Below, piece by piece: positions 17,548-25,940 of a stretch of DNA of 64,000 nucleotides. This DNA comes from Thalassospira profundimaris (lineage in GTDB: Bacteria > Pseudomonadota > Alphaproteobacteria > Rhodospirillales > Thalassospiraceae). Below the pieces are notes generated by a model. It ran no database searches, was not told the DNA's origin, and saw only the letters and a list, made by a program, of their open reading frames with translations. The stretch covers positions 1 to 64,000 of the forward strand of contig NZ_JPWH01000009.1 in NCBI RefSeq assembly GCF_003326755.1, read 5' to 3'. The translations under genes and the position numbers were made by a program. How positions within the stretch are numbered: position 1 is the stretch's first letter; the number at the start of each line of letters is the position of its first letter.

Positions 17548-18429
17548 ATGGATACCCGTCAACTCAAAACGTTGGTTGCTGTTTCGGAACACGGCACATT
17601 CGCGCGTGCTGCAGAATATGTACATTTGACGCCATCCGCAGTCAGCCAGCAGATGCAGGCGCTGGAACAGGAAATGGGGGTGAGTCTGTTTAATCGCGAA
17701 ACACGCCCGCCCACCCTGAATGTGCATGGATTACAGCTTCTTGAGACGGCGCGGTCTGTTTTGCGAGTGGTTGAGGAAACCCGAAGTGCTCTGCATGGAG
17801 AGCGCAAAAGCGGGACCTTGAATATCGGGTCCGTACGCACAAGCACCATTGGCCTTTTGCCCAAAGTGATCGTGTCGCTAAGATCGGTCTATCCTGACTT
17901 GCGGATCAATCTGCGCGTTGGCCTGTCGAGTTCGATGATCAGTGATGTTCATGCCGGGCGCCTTGATATGGCGATTGTTGCCGAACATCTTGGCATTCCC
18001 CAGGGGATGGTCTGGCGACCCTTTATTCGTGAACCTTTGGTTGTCATCGCCCCGCCAGGTACGCCGGATATGGCGGCGCGCGAAATCCTTGAAACACTGC
18101 CTTTCGTAAGATTTCGCAGCAATGTTCCCCTTGCACATCTGATTGATCTGGAGTTGTCACAAATGGGGATTGTCACTGCGGATACCGCCGAAATCGACAC
18201 GATCTCGGCCATTGTGGAATGTGTCATGGCCGGACTTGGCGCAACGGTGGTACCACATATCGCAATTCGCGAGGATATGCAGAATCTGGTTGTTAAACCA
18301 TTTGGCGACCCGCAGGTTTATCGTCAGATCGGCGTTGTTCAGCGCATGACATCTGCAAAGATGGATCTTCTCGACCTGTTCCATGACAAATTGGCAACCC
18401 TTGCCGGAGAATTCGGCGTCCCGCGCTAG
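17548..18429 (+). CDS. LysR-family transcriptional regulator
   Basis: This 293-residue protein has an N-terminal winged helix-turn-helix (residues 3-62, with FARAAEYVHLTPSAVSQQMQAL) and a two-lobed effector domain (about 90-290). It is divergent from the dehydrogenase-aldolase genes across about 177 bases, the standard LysR arrangement, so it most likely controls that run and perhaps the whole lactone/hydroxyacid island in response to a pathway acid. The intergenic region is AT-rich with partial dyads (17465-17530), but I could not single out one convincing T-N11-A site. Confidence 0.92.
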   Translation: MDTRQLKTLVAVSEHGTFARAAEYVHLTPSAVSQQMQALEQEMGVSLFNRETRPPTLNVHGLQLLETARSVLRVVEETRSALHGERKSGTLNIGSVRTSTIGLLPKVIVSLRSVYPDLRINLRVGLSSSMISDVHAGRLDMAIVAEHLGIPQGMVWRPFIREPLVVIAPPGTPDMAAREILETLPFVRFRSNVPLAHLIDLELSQMGIVTADTAEIDTISAIVECVMAGLGATVVPHIAIREDMQNLVVKPFGDPQVYRQIGVVQRMTSAKMDLLDLFHDKLATLAGEFGVPR

Positions 18430-18515
18430 TTGAATGGCGTATCTGGCTTTGATGCTATTTCCTGTGAATGGGAACGTGTTTCTGTAATGCGGACATGACG
18501 AGCTTAAACGTTATT

Positions 18516-18600
18516 TTTTCTGTAAGTTTGGCAACTTTTTATCAGCTTATGCGTCAATCCGCGTCAACTTATCTGGCACCAGGAAATCTCTTTGGTGGCA
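18516..18600 (+). repeat. Dispersed intergenic repeat, copy 2
   Basis: This is the partner of 4571-4635. Shared blocks are TTTTCTGT, TTTTT, TCAGCTTAT, ATCCG, GTCAA and the trailing CAGGAAATC. It lies in the 247-base convergent gap after the LysR gene. This copy is slightly longer after the common core. There is no coding potential. Confidence 0.6.
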
Positions 18601-18676
18601 AAAGAGCCCTTGATCAATGAGGCCTTGTTTCCGTGTTCATAATTCGCGGGTACGGAGAGGCAAAGATTACGGGCAA

Positions 18677-19423
18677 TTATGACAGAAGACTTTTTGAATA
18701 ATCAAAGCCATCCAGATATTTTGCCTGAATAAAGCGCATGAACCGGTCATGGAACTGGCGTGTATGTGCATGTGCAAGTTGATCTGCTTTTTCCGCATCC
18801 TTCATCAGGATCGCTTCGATCATATCATCATGTTCCGAGGTAAGAAGGGATTCCCCGGGAGAGGATGACAGATAGTCAAAGTGCATGTGCAATAAACGCC
18901 GGCCCTCATCGAGCATGCGGGCATAGCCCTGCTTGAAATAGGGGTTTCCGCCCGCGGTTGCGATTGCCACGTGGAAGTCCCGGTTGGACGCGGACATATT
19001 GAGATAGTCATTTGTCTTGCACGCATCTTCAAAGGCGCGAGCGTAATTTTCAATGGCCATCAGGTCATTTTCGCTGCGGTTCATCGCTGCAAGGCGCGTA
19101 CAGACCCGCTGATAAAGATCCAGCGCCTCGACATACCGGGGGAATTGACCAAGATTTATCGGGGCAACCAGCGTCGAGCGGTTGGACAGCATACTGACCA
19201 GTCCATCGGCGGATAATCGCACCAGGGCTTCACGAACCGGAGAGCGTGACATGCCGAATCGTTGCGCCACAAGGGTTTCCTCAAGCGGTGCCCCGGGCGC
19301 GATTTCGAGCGTAAGTATTTCAGCCTTGAGTTTTTCATACACATAGGCCGAGCCACTGCCCTTTGATCTGGGTTTGTGGTCTAGGGTCTGTTTTTCAGCC
19401 ATATCAATTGATTGAACCTTCAT
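18677..19423 (-). CDS. GntR-family regulator with FCD domain (HypR-like)
   Basis: This regulator of about 248 residues has a GntR winged helix (AYVYEKLKAEIL through SRSPVREALVRLSADGLV) and a helical FCD ligand domain with the expected metal-binding His and Asp residues (RDFHVAI and the EHDDMIEAI helix). It is divergent from the amino-acid ABC transporter and catabolic operon. The regulator of hydroxyproline catabolism in Sinorhizobium, HypR, is also a GntR protein, so local repression relieved by the substrate is the likely role. The start is uncertain: GTG 19456, ATG 19423 and ATG 19402 are all possible and none has a strong ribosome site. Confidence 0.88.
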   Translation of the reverse strand: MKVQSIDMAEKQTLDHKPRSKGSGSAYVYEKLKAEILTLEIAPGAPLEETLVAQRFGMSRSPVREALVRLSADGLVSMLSNRSTLVAPINLGQFPRYVEALDLYQRVCTRLAAMNRSENDLMAIENYARAFEDACKTNDYLNMSASNRDFHVAIATAGGNPYFKQGYARMLDEGRRLLHMHFDYLSSSPGESLLTSEHDDMIEAILMKDAEKADQLAHAHTRQFHDRFMRFIQAKYLDGFDYSKSLLS

Positions 19424-19496
19424 TAACCCGAAAATGCGCCTGCTGTTGATTAGCACCGCTTCATGTTTTGCACAAAATATATTGACGTGTCGTCAC

Positions 19497-19536
19497 TGTG
19501 TCGACAAGCTATTTGTGTCTACATAAAGTCGACACA
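19497..19536 (+). promoter_or_regulatory. Three-copy putative operator TGTGTCGACA
   Basis: TGTGTCGACA (19497-19506) and TGTGTCTACA (19514-19523) are direct copies, and AGTCGACACA (19527-19536) is the inverted form. They lie 13-52 bases before the start of the ABC binding protein and beyond the 5' end of the divergent GntR gene. The TGTC-GACA core is a short palindrome of the kind bound by FadR-type GntR dimers. Confidence 0.6.
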
Positions 19537-19548
19537 GGGAGAAAATTA

Positions 19549-20583
19549 ATGAAGAATATTTTTGCTGCTATACTTCTGGGGGCTTCGCTGGTTGCGACCG
19601 GGGCCGCTGCGCAGGAACAGGGTGGCCGTTTGAAAACGGTGTTGGATCGCGGATCTTTGCTCTGCAGTGGTCATAACGGATCGTTCCTGGGATTTGCTGA
19701 AGTTGATGATCAGGGTAAGTGGAAAGGGCTTGATATCGAGCTTTGCCACGCGCTTGCCGCAGGACTGTTCGGGACTTCGGAAGGGCATCTTGAAATTGTT
19801 CCGATTAGTTGGGCGCAACGCTGGCCTGCCCTTCAGTCGGGTGACATTGATGTTGTCATCAAGGTGTCTGGCTGGACGCAAAGCCGGGATACGGAGCTGA
19901 ACCTTCAGTTTAGCCGTCCGTATTTCATTGGTGCGTTTCAGGCGATGACGAAGACCGAACTGGGTGTAAAATCCATTGCGGAACTTGATGGTGGAACGAT
20001 TTGCGTCGCTGCGGGGACTTCAACAGAGCTTGCCGCCGCAACTTATTTGCAGTCGAAATCCATCAAGGTTGAACTGCTGACCTTTGAAAATGGCGACGAG
20101 CTGCGCAATGCCTATTACGATGGCCGCTGTGATGCGTATATCGAATGGGCGCCATCTCTTGCCGCTGCACGGCTTGATGCCCCCGATGGGGCCGAGGCAC
20201 ATGTCATCCTGCCTGATGTGATTGATCTTGAAGCGGAGGGGATCGTCGTTCCGGAAGGGGATCCGAAATGGCTTGACGTTCAGAACTGGATGCTAAGCTC
20301 GCTCTGGTTTGCCGAGGCGAACGGTATTACGTCTGAAAATGTTGATGAAATCCGGGCAAACCCGCCGTCTGCGACGATTGAGAAATTCCTGGGTGTAACA
20401 CCCGGTTATGGCGCACGTCTTGGTCTTTCCGATGACTGGGCCTATAACATGATCAAGGAAGTTGGCAATTTTGCGGAAATCTATGACCGCAGTCTTGGTG
20501 ACAGTTCGCCCTATGGCCTGCCACGTGGCATCAATGCGCTGTATTCTAACGGTGGCGTGTTCTACCCGTTGATCGTGGACTAG
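19549..20583 (+). CDS. aapJ: Amino-acid ABC transporter substrate-binding protein (AapJ type)
   Basis: This 344-residue periplasmic protein has a signal peptide ending GAAAQE. It belongs to the polar amino-acid binding family 3, AapJ/BztA branch: KTVLDRGSLLCSGHNGSFLGFA, GLDIELCHALAAGLFG and the lobe-two DGGTICVAAGTSTEL. It starts at ATG 19549 behind CAGGGAGAAAATTA. Its operon carries enzymes of hydroxyproline breakdown, so hydroxyproline (or proline betaine-like amino acids) is the likely ligand rather than the broad range of rhizobial Aap. Confidence 0.92.
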   Translation: MKNIFAAILLGASLVATGAAAQEQGGRLKTVLDRGSLLCSGHNGSFLGFAEVDDQGKWKGLDIELCHALAAGLFGTSEGHLEIVPISWAQRWPALQSGDIDVVIKVSGWTQSRDTELNLQFSRPYFIGAFQAMTKTELGVKSIAELDGGTICVAAGTSTELAAATYLQSKSIKVELLTFENGDELRNAYYDGRCDAYIEWAPSLAAARLDAPDGAEAHVILPDVIDLEAEGIVVPEGDPKWLDVQNWMLSSLWFAEANGITSENVDEIRANPPSATIEKFLGVTPGYGARLGLSDDWAYNMIKEVGNFAEIYDRSLGDSSPYGLPRGINALYSNGGVFYPLIVD

Positions 20584-20610
20584 AGCTTCCAGAACTTTCA
20601 TTCCAGGTAT

Positions 20611-20652
20611 TGCCCGGGCATTTGTTTTTTATTTATTGCCCGGGCATTTTTC
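20611..20652 (+). terminator. Hairpin with T run between binding protein and permease
   Basis: Two copies of the self-complementary TGCCCGGGCA (20611-20620 and 20637-20646) form a 10-bp stem around a T-rich 16-base loop, followed by TTTTT. It has the form of an intrinsic terminator inside the operon. It would let part of the transcripts stop after the binding protein gene. Confidence 0.75.
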
Positions 20653-20676
20653 CAAAGCTTTCTTTGGAGGTTGGGC

Positions 20677-21846
20677 ATGCTTGCCATCCTCAAGAACCGA
20701 CATGTCAGAGATACCGGCTTTCAGGCAGGTTTTGTCGGCGCCCTTGTCATTTTGATCGTTGCCCTGGTGGTTACTGGCAAAGCCAACCTTGAAGCACAGG
20801 GGCTGACATCCGGGTTTGGTTTTCTCGAACGCTCGACGGGGTGGCGCATCAGTTTTTCGCTGATCGACTATACCACGTCGTCGCCTTACTGGCTGGCGCT
20901 TGTTGTCGGGTTGCTCAACTCGCTATTTCTTGGCGCGGTCTCGCTCAGTTTTGCAACACTCATTGGCGTTACTGTTGGTGTCATGAGGACGTCGGGTAAC
21001 GGTATGGCAGAGCTTGTCGGGACAACCTTTGTCGAGATTTTCCGCAATGTGCCGCTGATTCTGCAACTGCTGTTCTGGTATTCCCTGCTGCTGTCGCTGC
21101 CAGCACCTCGTGAAGTCGAACCGGTGCTGGGCGTATTCGCCTTTACCGGGCGCGGGATCTATATCCCGGGACTGAATATAACAGGTCTTTCCGCCTTTTT
21201 GATTGTTGTGTCGCTGATCGCTGGCGCAAGTGTCAATCTCTGGCTGTCAACAGCGGAACGCTTCAAGACTGTTTCGGTTGCGGTGCGACGCAAATGGAAA
21301 ATCTGTCTGTGGCTTGGCGTAGCGATCGTCGTGTTTGCAATCACCTGGTGGGGGCGGCTGCCTGAAACGCCGTTCTTTACCATTCCGGAACATCGCGGGC
21401 TTAATTACCGGAATGGCATTCGTGTTTCGCCAGAGCTGTTTGCCTGCATTATCGCAATTTCGATTTATGGTGCCGCCTATATCGCGGAAATCATTCGTTC
21501 CGGGTTTAACGCGATTTCCCCTGGTCAGGGCGAGGCCGGACATGCGCTTGGACTGTCACGCTGGCAGATATTTACCCGGATCCGTTTGCCATTGGCAATT
21601 CGCATCGTCATGCCAACCCTGATCAATCAGTATGTCTGGCTGTTCAAGGCCACGACGATTGGCATTGCCATCAGTTTCACCGATTTCTTCATGGTTGTTT
21701 CGACCGCGATCAATCAAAGCGGTCAGACGCTTGAACTGATTGCCATTTTGATGGGCGGATTTCTTGTCATCAACTATTCGATTGCCTGGGTGCTGAACCG
21801 TGTCAATGACGCGATCAAGCTCAAGGGCACGCAGATGAGGATATAA
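20677..21846 (+). CDS. aapQ: Amino-acid ABC transporter permease (AapQ type)
   Basis: This 389-residue inner-membrane permease is of the long HAAT form, with a large insert between the first helices. The cytoplasmic coupling loop GEAGHALGLSRWQIFTRIRLP lies near residue 285-305, and FVEIFRNVPLILQLLFWYS marks the family. The longest frame uses TTG 20671, but GGAGG at 20666-20670 is best placed for ATG 20677. It pairs with the AapM-type permease directly after it. Confidence 0.93.
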   Translation: MLAILKNRHVRDTGFQAGFVGALVILIVALVVTGKANLEAQGLTSGFGFLERSTGWRISFSLIDYTTSSPYWLALVVGLLNSLFLGAVSLSFATLIGVTVGVMRTSGNGMAELVGTTFVEIFRNVPLILQLLFWYSLLLSLPAPREVEPVLGVFAFTGRGIYIPGLNITGLSAFLIVVSLIAGASVNLWLSTAERFKTVSVAVRRKWKICLWLGVAIVVFAITWWGRLPETPFFTIPEHRGLNYRNGIRVSPELFACIIAISIYGAAYIAEIIRSGFNAISPGQGEAGHALGLSRWQIFTRIRLPLAIRIVMPTLINQYVWLFKATTIGIAISFTDFFMVVSTAINQSGQTLELIAILMGGFLVINYSIAWVLNRVNDAIKLKGTQMRI

Positions 21847-21850
21847 CCCC

Positions 21851-22936
21851 ATGAGTGTATCCAAATCCGTTTCACACGATGGTGTGCCCATATCGATTTT
21901 CGGGGCTATCCGTAAAAAATACTTTGCCACCCCGACCGATATCGTCGTTTCGTCCATTTTGGCAGTTCTGGTGCTGTGGTTGCTGGCAAACGTCATTGAC
22001 TGGGCATTTGTCAAGGCGGTTTTCGGTGCCGGTCGGCGCGACGACTGCCTTGCCGCAGAAGGGGCCTGCTGGTCGGTGATCGCATCACGCTGGCGGATTG
22101 TCCTGTTCGGTCTTTATCCGTTCGAGGAACAGTGGCGTTCCGGTGTGGCCTGCCTGATCATGGTGATCGTCGCGGCACTGTCCTGCGTTCCATATTTTTG
22201 GAACGGGAAACGTTTGCTGGGTTTGTGGCTTTCGGGATTTGCGGTTTTTTATGTGTTGATGCGCGGCGGGTTTTTGGGCCTGACCCCGGTTTTTGAACAG
22301 AATTGGGGTGGTCTTGCCCTGACGCTCTTTATCTTTGCGGCTGTCTGTATTCTCGGGATGCCGATGGCGATTGTTTTTGCGCTGTTGCGTCGATCCGAAC
22401 TGCCGTGGATTTCGCGGACAATGGGCTTGATCATCGACACGATCCGTTCGCTGCCGCTTTTGACCATCATGTTCACCTTTGCAATCGTGTCGCCGTTCGT
22501 CCTGCCGGACTGGGCCGTCGGGGACAAGCTGTACCGGGTGATTGTGGGCTATGCGATTTTCTTTGCCTGCTATCAGGCAGAGATCATCCGTGGCGGCATC
22601 CAGGGGTTGCCTGCCGGTCAGGAAGAGGCGGCCAAGGCACTGGGCATGGGGTACTGGCACCGAATTGGTTACATCGTTTTGCCCCAGGCCTTTCGCAATG
22701 CTTTGCCACCAACGATCAACCAGATCGTGATCACGTTCAAGGAAACGTCGCTTGTCACCATTATCGGGTTCTTTGACGTGATGGCATCCGGGCGGGCGGC
22801 ATCAGGGACGGCGGAATGGAGCTTTGCCCATGTCGAAGTCTATTGCTTCGTCGCCCTGATCTTCTTTGTCTTTGTTTTCTCCCTGTCGCGCTACGGCGCC
22901 TATCTTGAACGCCGCCTTGGCGTCGGTCGCCGGTAA
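21851..22936 (+). CDS. aapM: Amino-acid ABC transporter permease (AapM type)
   Basis: This 361-residue second permease of the heterodimer has its coupling loop at QEEAAKALGMGYWHRIGYIVLPQAFRNALPP-like sequence (about residues 258-285). A long N-terminal part carries extra helices, as in AapM/BztC. It starts four bases after the aapQ stop and is followed by the ATPase gene 12 bases on. Confidence 0.93.
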   Translation: MSVSKSVSHDGVPISIFGAIRKKYFATPTDIVVSSILAVLVLWLLANVIDWAFVKAVFGAGRRDDCLAAEGACWSVIASRWRIVLFGLYPFEEQWRSGVACLIMVIVAALSCVPYFWNGKRLLGLWLSGFAVFYVLMRGGFLGLTPVFEQNWGGLALTLFIFAAVCILGMPMAIVFALLRRSELPWISRTMGLIIDTIRSLPLLTIMFTFAIVSPFVLPDWAVGDKLYRVIVGYAIFFACYQAEIIRGGIQGLPAGQEEAAKALGMGYWHRIGYIVLPQAFRNALPPTINQIVITFKETSLVTIIGFFDVMASGRAASGTAEWSFAHVEVYCFVALIFFVFVFSLSRYGAYLERRLGVGRR

Positions 22937-22948
22937 AGGAGCATATCC

Positions 22949-23689
22949 ATGACTGAGCACGCGATCCTTATCAGGAACATGAACAAATACTATGGCAGTT
23001 TCCATGCGCTCAAGAACATTGATCTTGAGGTCAAACGGGGGGAACGGATCGTGATTTGCGGACCATCGGGTTCGGGAAAATCGACCCTGATCCGGTGCAT
23101 TAACCGGCTTGAAGAACATCAGTCCGGTGACATTGAAGTCATGGGCACGATGCTTGACGAGAATGTTGATCATATCGATGAAATTCGCCGTGAAGCCGGA
23201 ATGGTGTTTCAGAATTTCAATCTGTTTCCCCACATGACGATTTTGGAGAACTGCATCCTTGCCCCGATGCTGGTGCGCAAGATCGACCGTGTCGAGGCCG
23301 AGAAAACCGCAATGGAATATCTCGCGCGGGTCAAGATTCCGGAGCAGGCCAGCAAGTATCCTGGCGAACTTTCAGGGGGGCAGCAACAACGTGTGGCGAT
23401 CGCACGCGCCTTGTGCATGAAACCTGAACTCATGTTGTTTGACGAGCCGACATCGGCGCTTGATCCGGAAATGATTTCCGAAGTGCTCGATGTGATGGTC
23501 GGCCTGGCCGAGGACGGCATGACGATGGTGTGTGTCACCCATGAGATGGGATTTGCCCGACAGGTGGCCGACCGTGTTGTTTTCATGGCCGATGGTCAGG
23601 TGATCGAGCAGGCGGAACCGGAAACCTTTTTTGAAAATCCGCAAAATGAAAGAACGAAAACATTCCTAAGTCAGGTGCTCGGCCATTAA
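22949..23689 (+). CDS. aapP: Amino-acid ABC transporter ATP-binding protein (AapP type)
   Basis: This 246-residue ATPase has Walker [10 protein letters not shown] (residues 39-47), Q-loop [12 protein letters not shown], signature [15 protein letters not shown] and Walker [15 protein letters not shown]. This is the standard form of the polar amino-acid importers. It is preceded by AAAGGAGCATATCC. It completes a four-gene importer and is followed by the catabolic genes. Confidence 0.95.
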   Translation: MTEHAILIRNMNKYYGSFHALKNIDLEVKRGERIVICGPSGSGKSTLIRCINRLEEHQSGDIEVMGTMLDENVDHIDEIRREAGMVFQNFNLFPHMTILENCILAPMLVRKIDRVEAEKTAMEYLARVKIPEQASKYPGELSGGQQQRVAIARALCMKPELMLFDEPTSALDPEMISEVLDVMVGLAEDGMTMVCVTHEMGFARQVADRVVFMADGQVIEQAEPETFFENPQNERTKTFLSQVLGH

Positions 23690-23740
23690 TGGCCTGATTG
23701 ACGCCCTGATATTCAAATCCGAAAGACTGAAAGGATGATT

Positions 23741-24619
23741 ATGAAACTCTCAGGTGTGATGCCAGCTCTCGTTACTCCGTTTGACCAGGATGGCAATATT
23801 GATTTTGATGCTTTTGAAAAGCATCTTACCAATCTGCGGGCCGCAGGTGTAAGTGGCTGGGTGCCGTGCGGATCTTCGGGTGAATATAATTTCATGTCCG
23901 ATGCCGAACGCGAAGAGGTCCTGAAATTCGTCAAGGACTTTGCGATTGACGGTGAAACCCTGATTGCCGGGACAAATGCCCCCCATACCAAAGGCGTTAT
24001 TGCGAATACCGCACGGGCCAAGGAACTTGGTTATGATGCGGTGCTTCTGGCAACCCCGTTTTACACCAAGCCGACCGATGCCGAATTGCTCAATCATTTC
24101 AAAACGGTACTTGATGCAGTTGATATCAACCTGGTGCTGTATTCCTATCCGGATAAGGATGGCATCGAGATTTCCTATGATGTGATGGACGGGCTTGCGG
24201 ATCATCCGCGCGTGATCGGGATCAAGGAAAGCTCCGGTTCCCTGCAACGGGCGATTGGCATTGCAACCCGTTATGAAAACCGTATCCAGCTTGTTTCCGG
24301 GTCGGATGACATTGCGCTCGATTTCATGTTTTGGGGGGCGGAAAGCTGGATTTGTGGTCCGGCCAACTGTATGGCCAAGGCGGTATGTGATCTTGATCGT
24401 ACCTACAAGGCTGGCGATCTTGAAAAAGCAAAGCAGCAAATGGCGACCCTTTATAAAGCAATGAACATTCTGGAATCCGGAAAATTCGTTCAGAAGCTTA
24501 AATATGGCTGTGAATTGCAGGGAACTCCGGTTGGCGAATGTCGTGCGCCACTCGGTCCGTTGACGGACACCGAGAAAGCGGATTTCCGTGCTGCGATGGA
24601 GCCGATCCTCAATTGGTAA
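23741..24619 (+). CDS. DHDPS/NAL-family lyase, likely pyrroline-4-hydroxy-2-carboxylate deaminase (HypD-like)
   Basis: This 292-residue TIM barrel has the Schiff-base lysine at Lys162 (GIKESSG), the active-site tyrosine at Tyr134 in LYSYPDKDG, and the GSSGEY phosphate-type loop at 44-49. Two features argue against lysine biosynthesis: the altered YSYP motif (dihydrodipicolinate synthases have YNVP) and its place between an amino-acid importer and an FAD amino-acid dehydrogenase. In hydroxyproline pathways this family turns 1-pyrroline-4-hydroxy-2-carboxylate into 2-oxoglutarate semialdehyde and ammonia. AAGG is spaced correctly for ATG 23741; ATG 23735 is too close to it. Confidence 0.82.
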   Translation: MKLSGVMPALVTPFDQDGNIDFDAFEKHLTNLRAAGVSGWVPCGSSGEYNFMSDAEREEVLKFVKDFAIDGETLIAGTNAPHTKGVIANTARAKELGYDAVLLATPFYTKPTDAELLNHFKTVLDAVDINLVLYSYPDKDGIEISYDVMDGLADHPRVIGIKESSGSLQRAIGIATRYENRIQLVSGSDDIALDFMFWGAESWICGPANCMAKAVCDLDRTYKAGDLEKAKQQMATLYKAMNILESGKFVQKLKYGCELQGTPVGECRAPLGPLTDTEKADFRAAMEPILNW

Positions 24620-24628
24620 ACCGCTATC

Positions 24629-24653
24629 GGTCGGGTGATGTATTCACCCGACC
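24629..24653 (+). other. Intercistronic hairpin
   Basis: GGTCGGGTGA and TCACCCGACC pair perfectly around the five-base loop TGTAT, between the lyase and the FAD dehydrogenase. Only scattered T bases follow, so partial attenuation or mRNA processing is more likely than full termination. Confidence 0.55.
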
Positions 24654-24677
24654 TCGCGTTTGGTTGGATTGAAGTCG

Positions 24678-25916
24678 ATGCAAAAAGTGATCGTCATTGG
24701 TGGCGGTGTTGTTGGCATTTCCTGTGCCCTGAAGTTACAGGATGATGGTTATGACGTTACCGTTCTAGAGCCGGGGCAACCGGGTGAAGGTGCCAGTTGG
24801 GCATCGTGTGGCAGCATCGCGGTGAGCGAGGTTGTGCCGCTATCCAAACCCGGGACCCTGCGCCGCGCACCGGGCTGGATGCTTGATCCGGCGGGGCCCC
24901 TGACTTTGCGGGCCGGTTCTGCCTTGCGGGTTTTACCGTGGTTTTTGCGGTTTGCCGGCAATGCCCGACCGTCACGGATTGAGGCGATCAGCCGGGAAAT
25001 TTCGGTGCTGACGAGAACCGCGCTGGTCGACACGCAGGCGCTTTTAGCTTCGCTTGGCTTGTCCGGCCTGTTGCGACATCAGCCCGTGATCGAGCTTTAT
25101 GACAGTGCACGCGACCTTGAACATGAACGGGCCTTCCATGATGCTCGTCGGGCTCTTGGATTTGAACTTGAAGAAATTTCGGGCGCGCAGGCAGCCGAAA
25201 TGGAGCCGTCAATTGCAGCGGATTTTGCCCGTGCGGTTGTTCTGAAAGACTGGCGGTCTGTGGTGGATGCCAAGCGGTTCGTTGCGGAGCTGCACAGGGT
25301 ATTTGTCGAACGCGGCGGCCAGGTTCGTCACATCAGTGCGCAGGGGTTTGCCCGGGAAGATCAAAAGGTTGTCGCAGTCCAGGACGACAGGGGCGACACC
25401 CATGTCGCGGATCAGTTCGTGATCTCTGCCGGGGCCCATTCACGCAGGCTTGCCGCAGAACTTGACTGTTCCATTCAGATGGAAGGTGTCATCGGGTATC
25501 AGACATCGTTTGATGATCCCGGGGTAAAGGTTGAACATGGGCTGATTTATGCCAAGGGTGGATTTGGCATAACACCCTATGAAAGCGGATTGGCCGTAGC
25601 AGGCAGTATCGAATTTGCGCATCTTGATGCGCAACCAAACTGGAAACGGGCGGACATCCTGGTGCAAAAGGCCAAACGTGTCTTGCCGGGCCTGAAAACC
25701 GAAGATGGCCTTCGCCGTTTTGGTCGCAGGCCGCTGACACCGGACACCAAACCGATCATTGACAGGATACCGGGCATTGAAAACGTGATGTTGGCGACAG
25801 GCCATGGTCAGCTTGGCGTGACCCTGGCGGCAACCACCGGACGTCTGATTTCCGACATGATAACCGGTCGCCCGTTGCCATTGGATATGGCGGCCTACAG
25901 GGTTGACCGTTTTTAG
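24678..25916 (+). CDS. FAD-dependent D-amino-acid dehydrogenase, likely D-hydroxyproline dehydrogenase (DadA/HypO-like)
   Basis: This 412-residue flavoprotein of the DAO family has the N-terminal dinucleotide-binding sequence VIVIGGGVVGISCALKL (residues 4-20), the GEGASWASCG FAD segment and the C-terminal ATGHGQLGVTLA. By family it oxidises a D-amino acid to the imino acid and passes electrons to the respiratory chain. In this operon the expected substrate is cis-4-hydroxy-D-proline made by the epimerase at 27423. The longest frame starts at TTG 24660; ATG 24678 begins exactly at the fold. Confidence 0.86.
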   Translation: MQKVIVIGGGVVGISCALKLQDDGYDVTVLEPGQPGEGASWASCGSIAVSEVVPLSKPGTLRRAPGWMLDPAGPLTLRAGSALRVLPWFLRFAGNARPSRIEAISREISVLTRTALVDTQALLASLGLSGLLRHQPVIELYDSARDLEHERAFHDARRALGFELEEISGAQAAEMEPSIAADFARAVVLKDWRSVVDAKRFVAELHRVFVERGGQVRHISAQGFAREDQKVVAVQDDRGDTHVADQFVISAGAHSRRLAAELDCSIQMEGVIGYQTSFDDPGVKVEHGLIYAKGGFGITPYESGLAVAGSIEFAHLDAQPNWKRADILVQKAKRVLPGLKTEDGLRRFGRRPLTPDTKPIIDRIPGIENVMLATGHGQLGVTLAATTGRLISDMITGRPLPLDMAAYRVDRF

Positions 25917-25940
25917 GCCGAATGCACAGGAGAACACGAG

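Noticed and set aside
23741-24619. Biosynthetic dapA (lysine pathway)
   Set aside because: The YNVP active-site motif is replaced by YSYP, and all neighbours are catabolic.
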